Part shown: positions 14,318 through 14,599 of the stretch, one piece after another
How positions within the stretch are numbered: the first letter of the stretch is position 1
Layout of the letters: the number at the start of each line of letters is the position of its first letter
Source of the DNA: an uncultured Bacillota bacterium
Lineage (GTDB): Bacteria; Bacillota; Clostridia; Peptostreptococcales; Anaerovoracaceae
Assembly: GCA_958448635.1 (NCBI GenBank)
Contig: CAUDEQ010000048.1
Coordinates: 1-14,599 of the forward strand
Length of the DNA stretch: 14,599 bases
Direction: 5' to 3'
Program-made: the position numbers and the translations under genes
The notes under the pieces: model-generated
Databases searched by the model: none
Told to the model about the DNA's origin: nothing
The model's input: only the letters and a program-made list of their open reading frames with translations

Positions 14318-14350
14318 AAGGGGCTTGGCATTTAAGCCCGGCCCCTTTTT
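14318..14350 (+). terminator. Rho-independent terminator of the ornithine operon
   Basis: AAGGGGC (14318-14324) pairs with GCCCCTT (14341-14347), with an inner GGC/GCC, and the T-run continues to 14350. It starts 29 nt after the oraE stop. ATACGA (14305-14310) and TCGTAT (14350-14355) flank it and could extend the stem. Confidence 0.88.
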
Positions 14351-14599
14351 CGTATGTGTATGACTGCGGTAGATGAAGAATATTATGACTGCAATACATG
14401 GGGGATATATGGAGCCTGAGGGCTGCATGGCTAAAAACCGACTTGTAAAAAAATGGAAAATGTTGTATGATTAGACTTGCAGAGGGAAATCAGCCAACAT
14501 TTTTGGCATAAATATGGAGTTTTGGCGGTGAAAATAAGCTTTTGTGAGCCGATACAATAAAGTTGTAATGGATAGATGCCTTTTGTAAAATATTAGTAA
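14351..14599 (+). other. Non-coding right end of the window
   Basis: Beyond the terminator I see no supported gene on either strand. The longest small frame on the plus strand (14385-14474, 29 codons) has no ribosome binding site. It becomes AT-rich after 14440 and contains a promoter candidate, so it is probably the upstream region of a gene that starts beyond the right edge. Confidence 0.5.
14443..14471 (+). promoter_or_regulatory. Putative sigma70-type promoter for a gene right of the window
   Basis: TTGTAA (14443-14448, 4/6) and TATGAT (14466-14471, 5/6) are separated by 17 bp, in an A-rich spacer. It would transcribe rightwards from about 14478. No gene start is visible in the remaining 120 bases. 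Confidence 0.4.

Noticed and set aside
14385..14474. A 29-codon open frame after the oraE terminator
   Set aside because: No ribosome binding site, no recognisable sequence, and chance length.
1..14599. CRISPR array, tRNA or rRNA genes, prophage or toxin-antitoxin genes
   Set aside because: No regularly spaced repeats, no tRNA-like cloverleaf or rRNA signatures, and no such protein families were seen in the window.

Overview
The window looks like a chromosomal segment of an anaerobic, amino-acid-fermenting Clostridia-type Firmicute. The reasons are strong AGGAGG-type ribosome binding sites, TTG starts, Firmicute-style rho-independent terminators, a walJ-rlmH pair, and above all a complete set of genes for oxidative (Stickland-type) ornithine breakdown. 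The genus cannot be fixed from the sequence alone. All family names below come from recognising protein motifs by eye, not from database searches.

Layout. Positions 1-351 (minus) hold the 5' part of an IS3-type transposase OrfA that runs off the left edge, followed by an AT-rich, gene-poor flank to about 760. A MATE-family efflux gene (876-2240, plus) converges on a minus-strand group made of walJ/yycJ (MBL-fold hydrolase), rlmH (23S rRNA methyltransferase) and a GyrI-like-domain protein. That group has a sigma70-type promoter at 4324-4352 and a terminator embedded in the end of the MATE gene. A ribonuclease HI gene (4432-4986, plus) ends in a strong terminator whose 3' arm also carries the ribosome binding site of the next gene, a membrane-anchored purple-acid-phosphatase-like metallophosphatase (5087-6415). 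That gene overlaps, tail to tail, a minus-strand ArsR-type repressor gene (6387-6716) with its own near-consensus promoter and terminator.

The right half is one regulatory and metabolic unit. A RocR-like sigma54-dependent activator (PAS, AAA+, Fis-type HTH; 6975-8399) is followed by a well-matched -24/-12 promoter at 8605-8620 and the operon ord-ortA-ortB-oraS-oraE. In the pathway, D-ornithine is rearranged to 2,4-diaminopentanoate by the B12/PLP mutase OraSE, oxidatively deaminated by Ord to 2-amino-4-oxopentanoate, and cleaved with CoA by OrtAB to alanine and acetyl-CoA. The ornithine racemase and any transporter are not in the window, and a strong terminator directly follows oraE.

The most interesting regulatory signal is a 16-bp near-palindrome, TGCAAAAATATTTGCA. 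It occurs three times: once overlapping the -35 element proposed for the activator gene, and twice, in opposite orientation with centres 22 bp apart, about 115-140 bp upstream of the sigma54 promoter. This is a good candidate for the activator's enhancer plus an autoregulatory operator. A second candidate control region is the 194-nt ord-ortA spacer, which can fold into several hairpins, some of them mutually exclusive.
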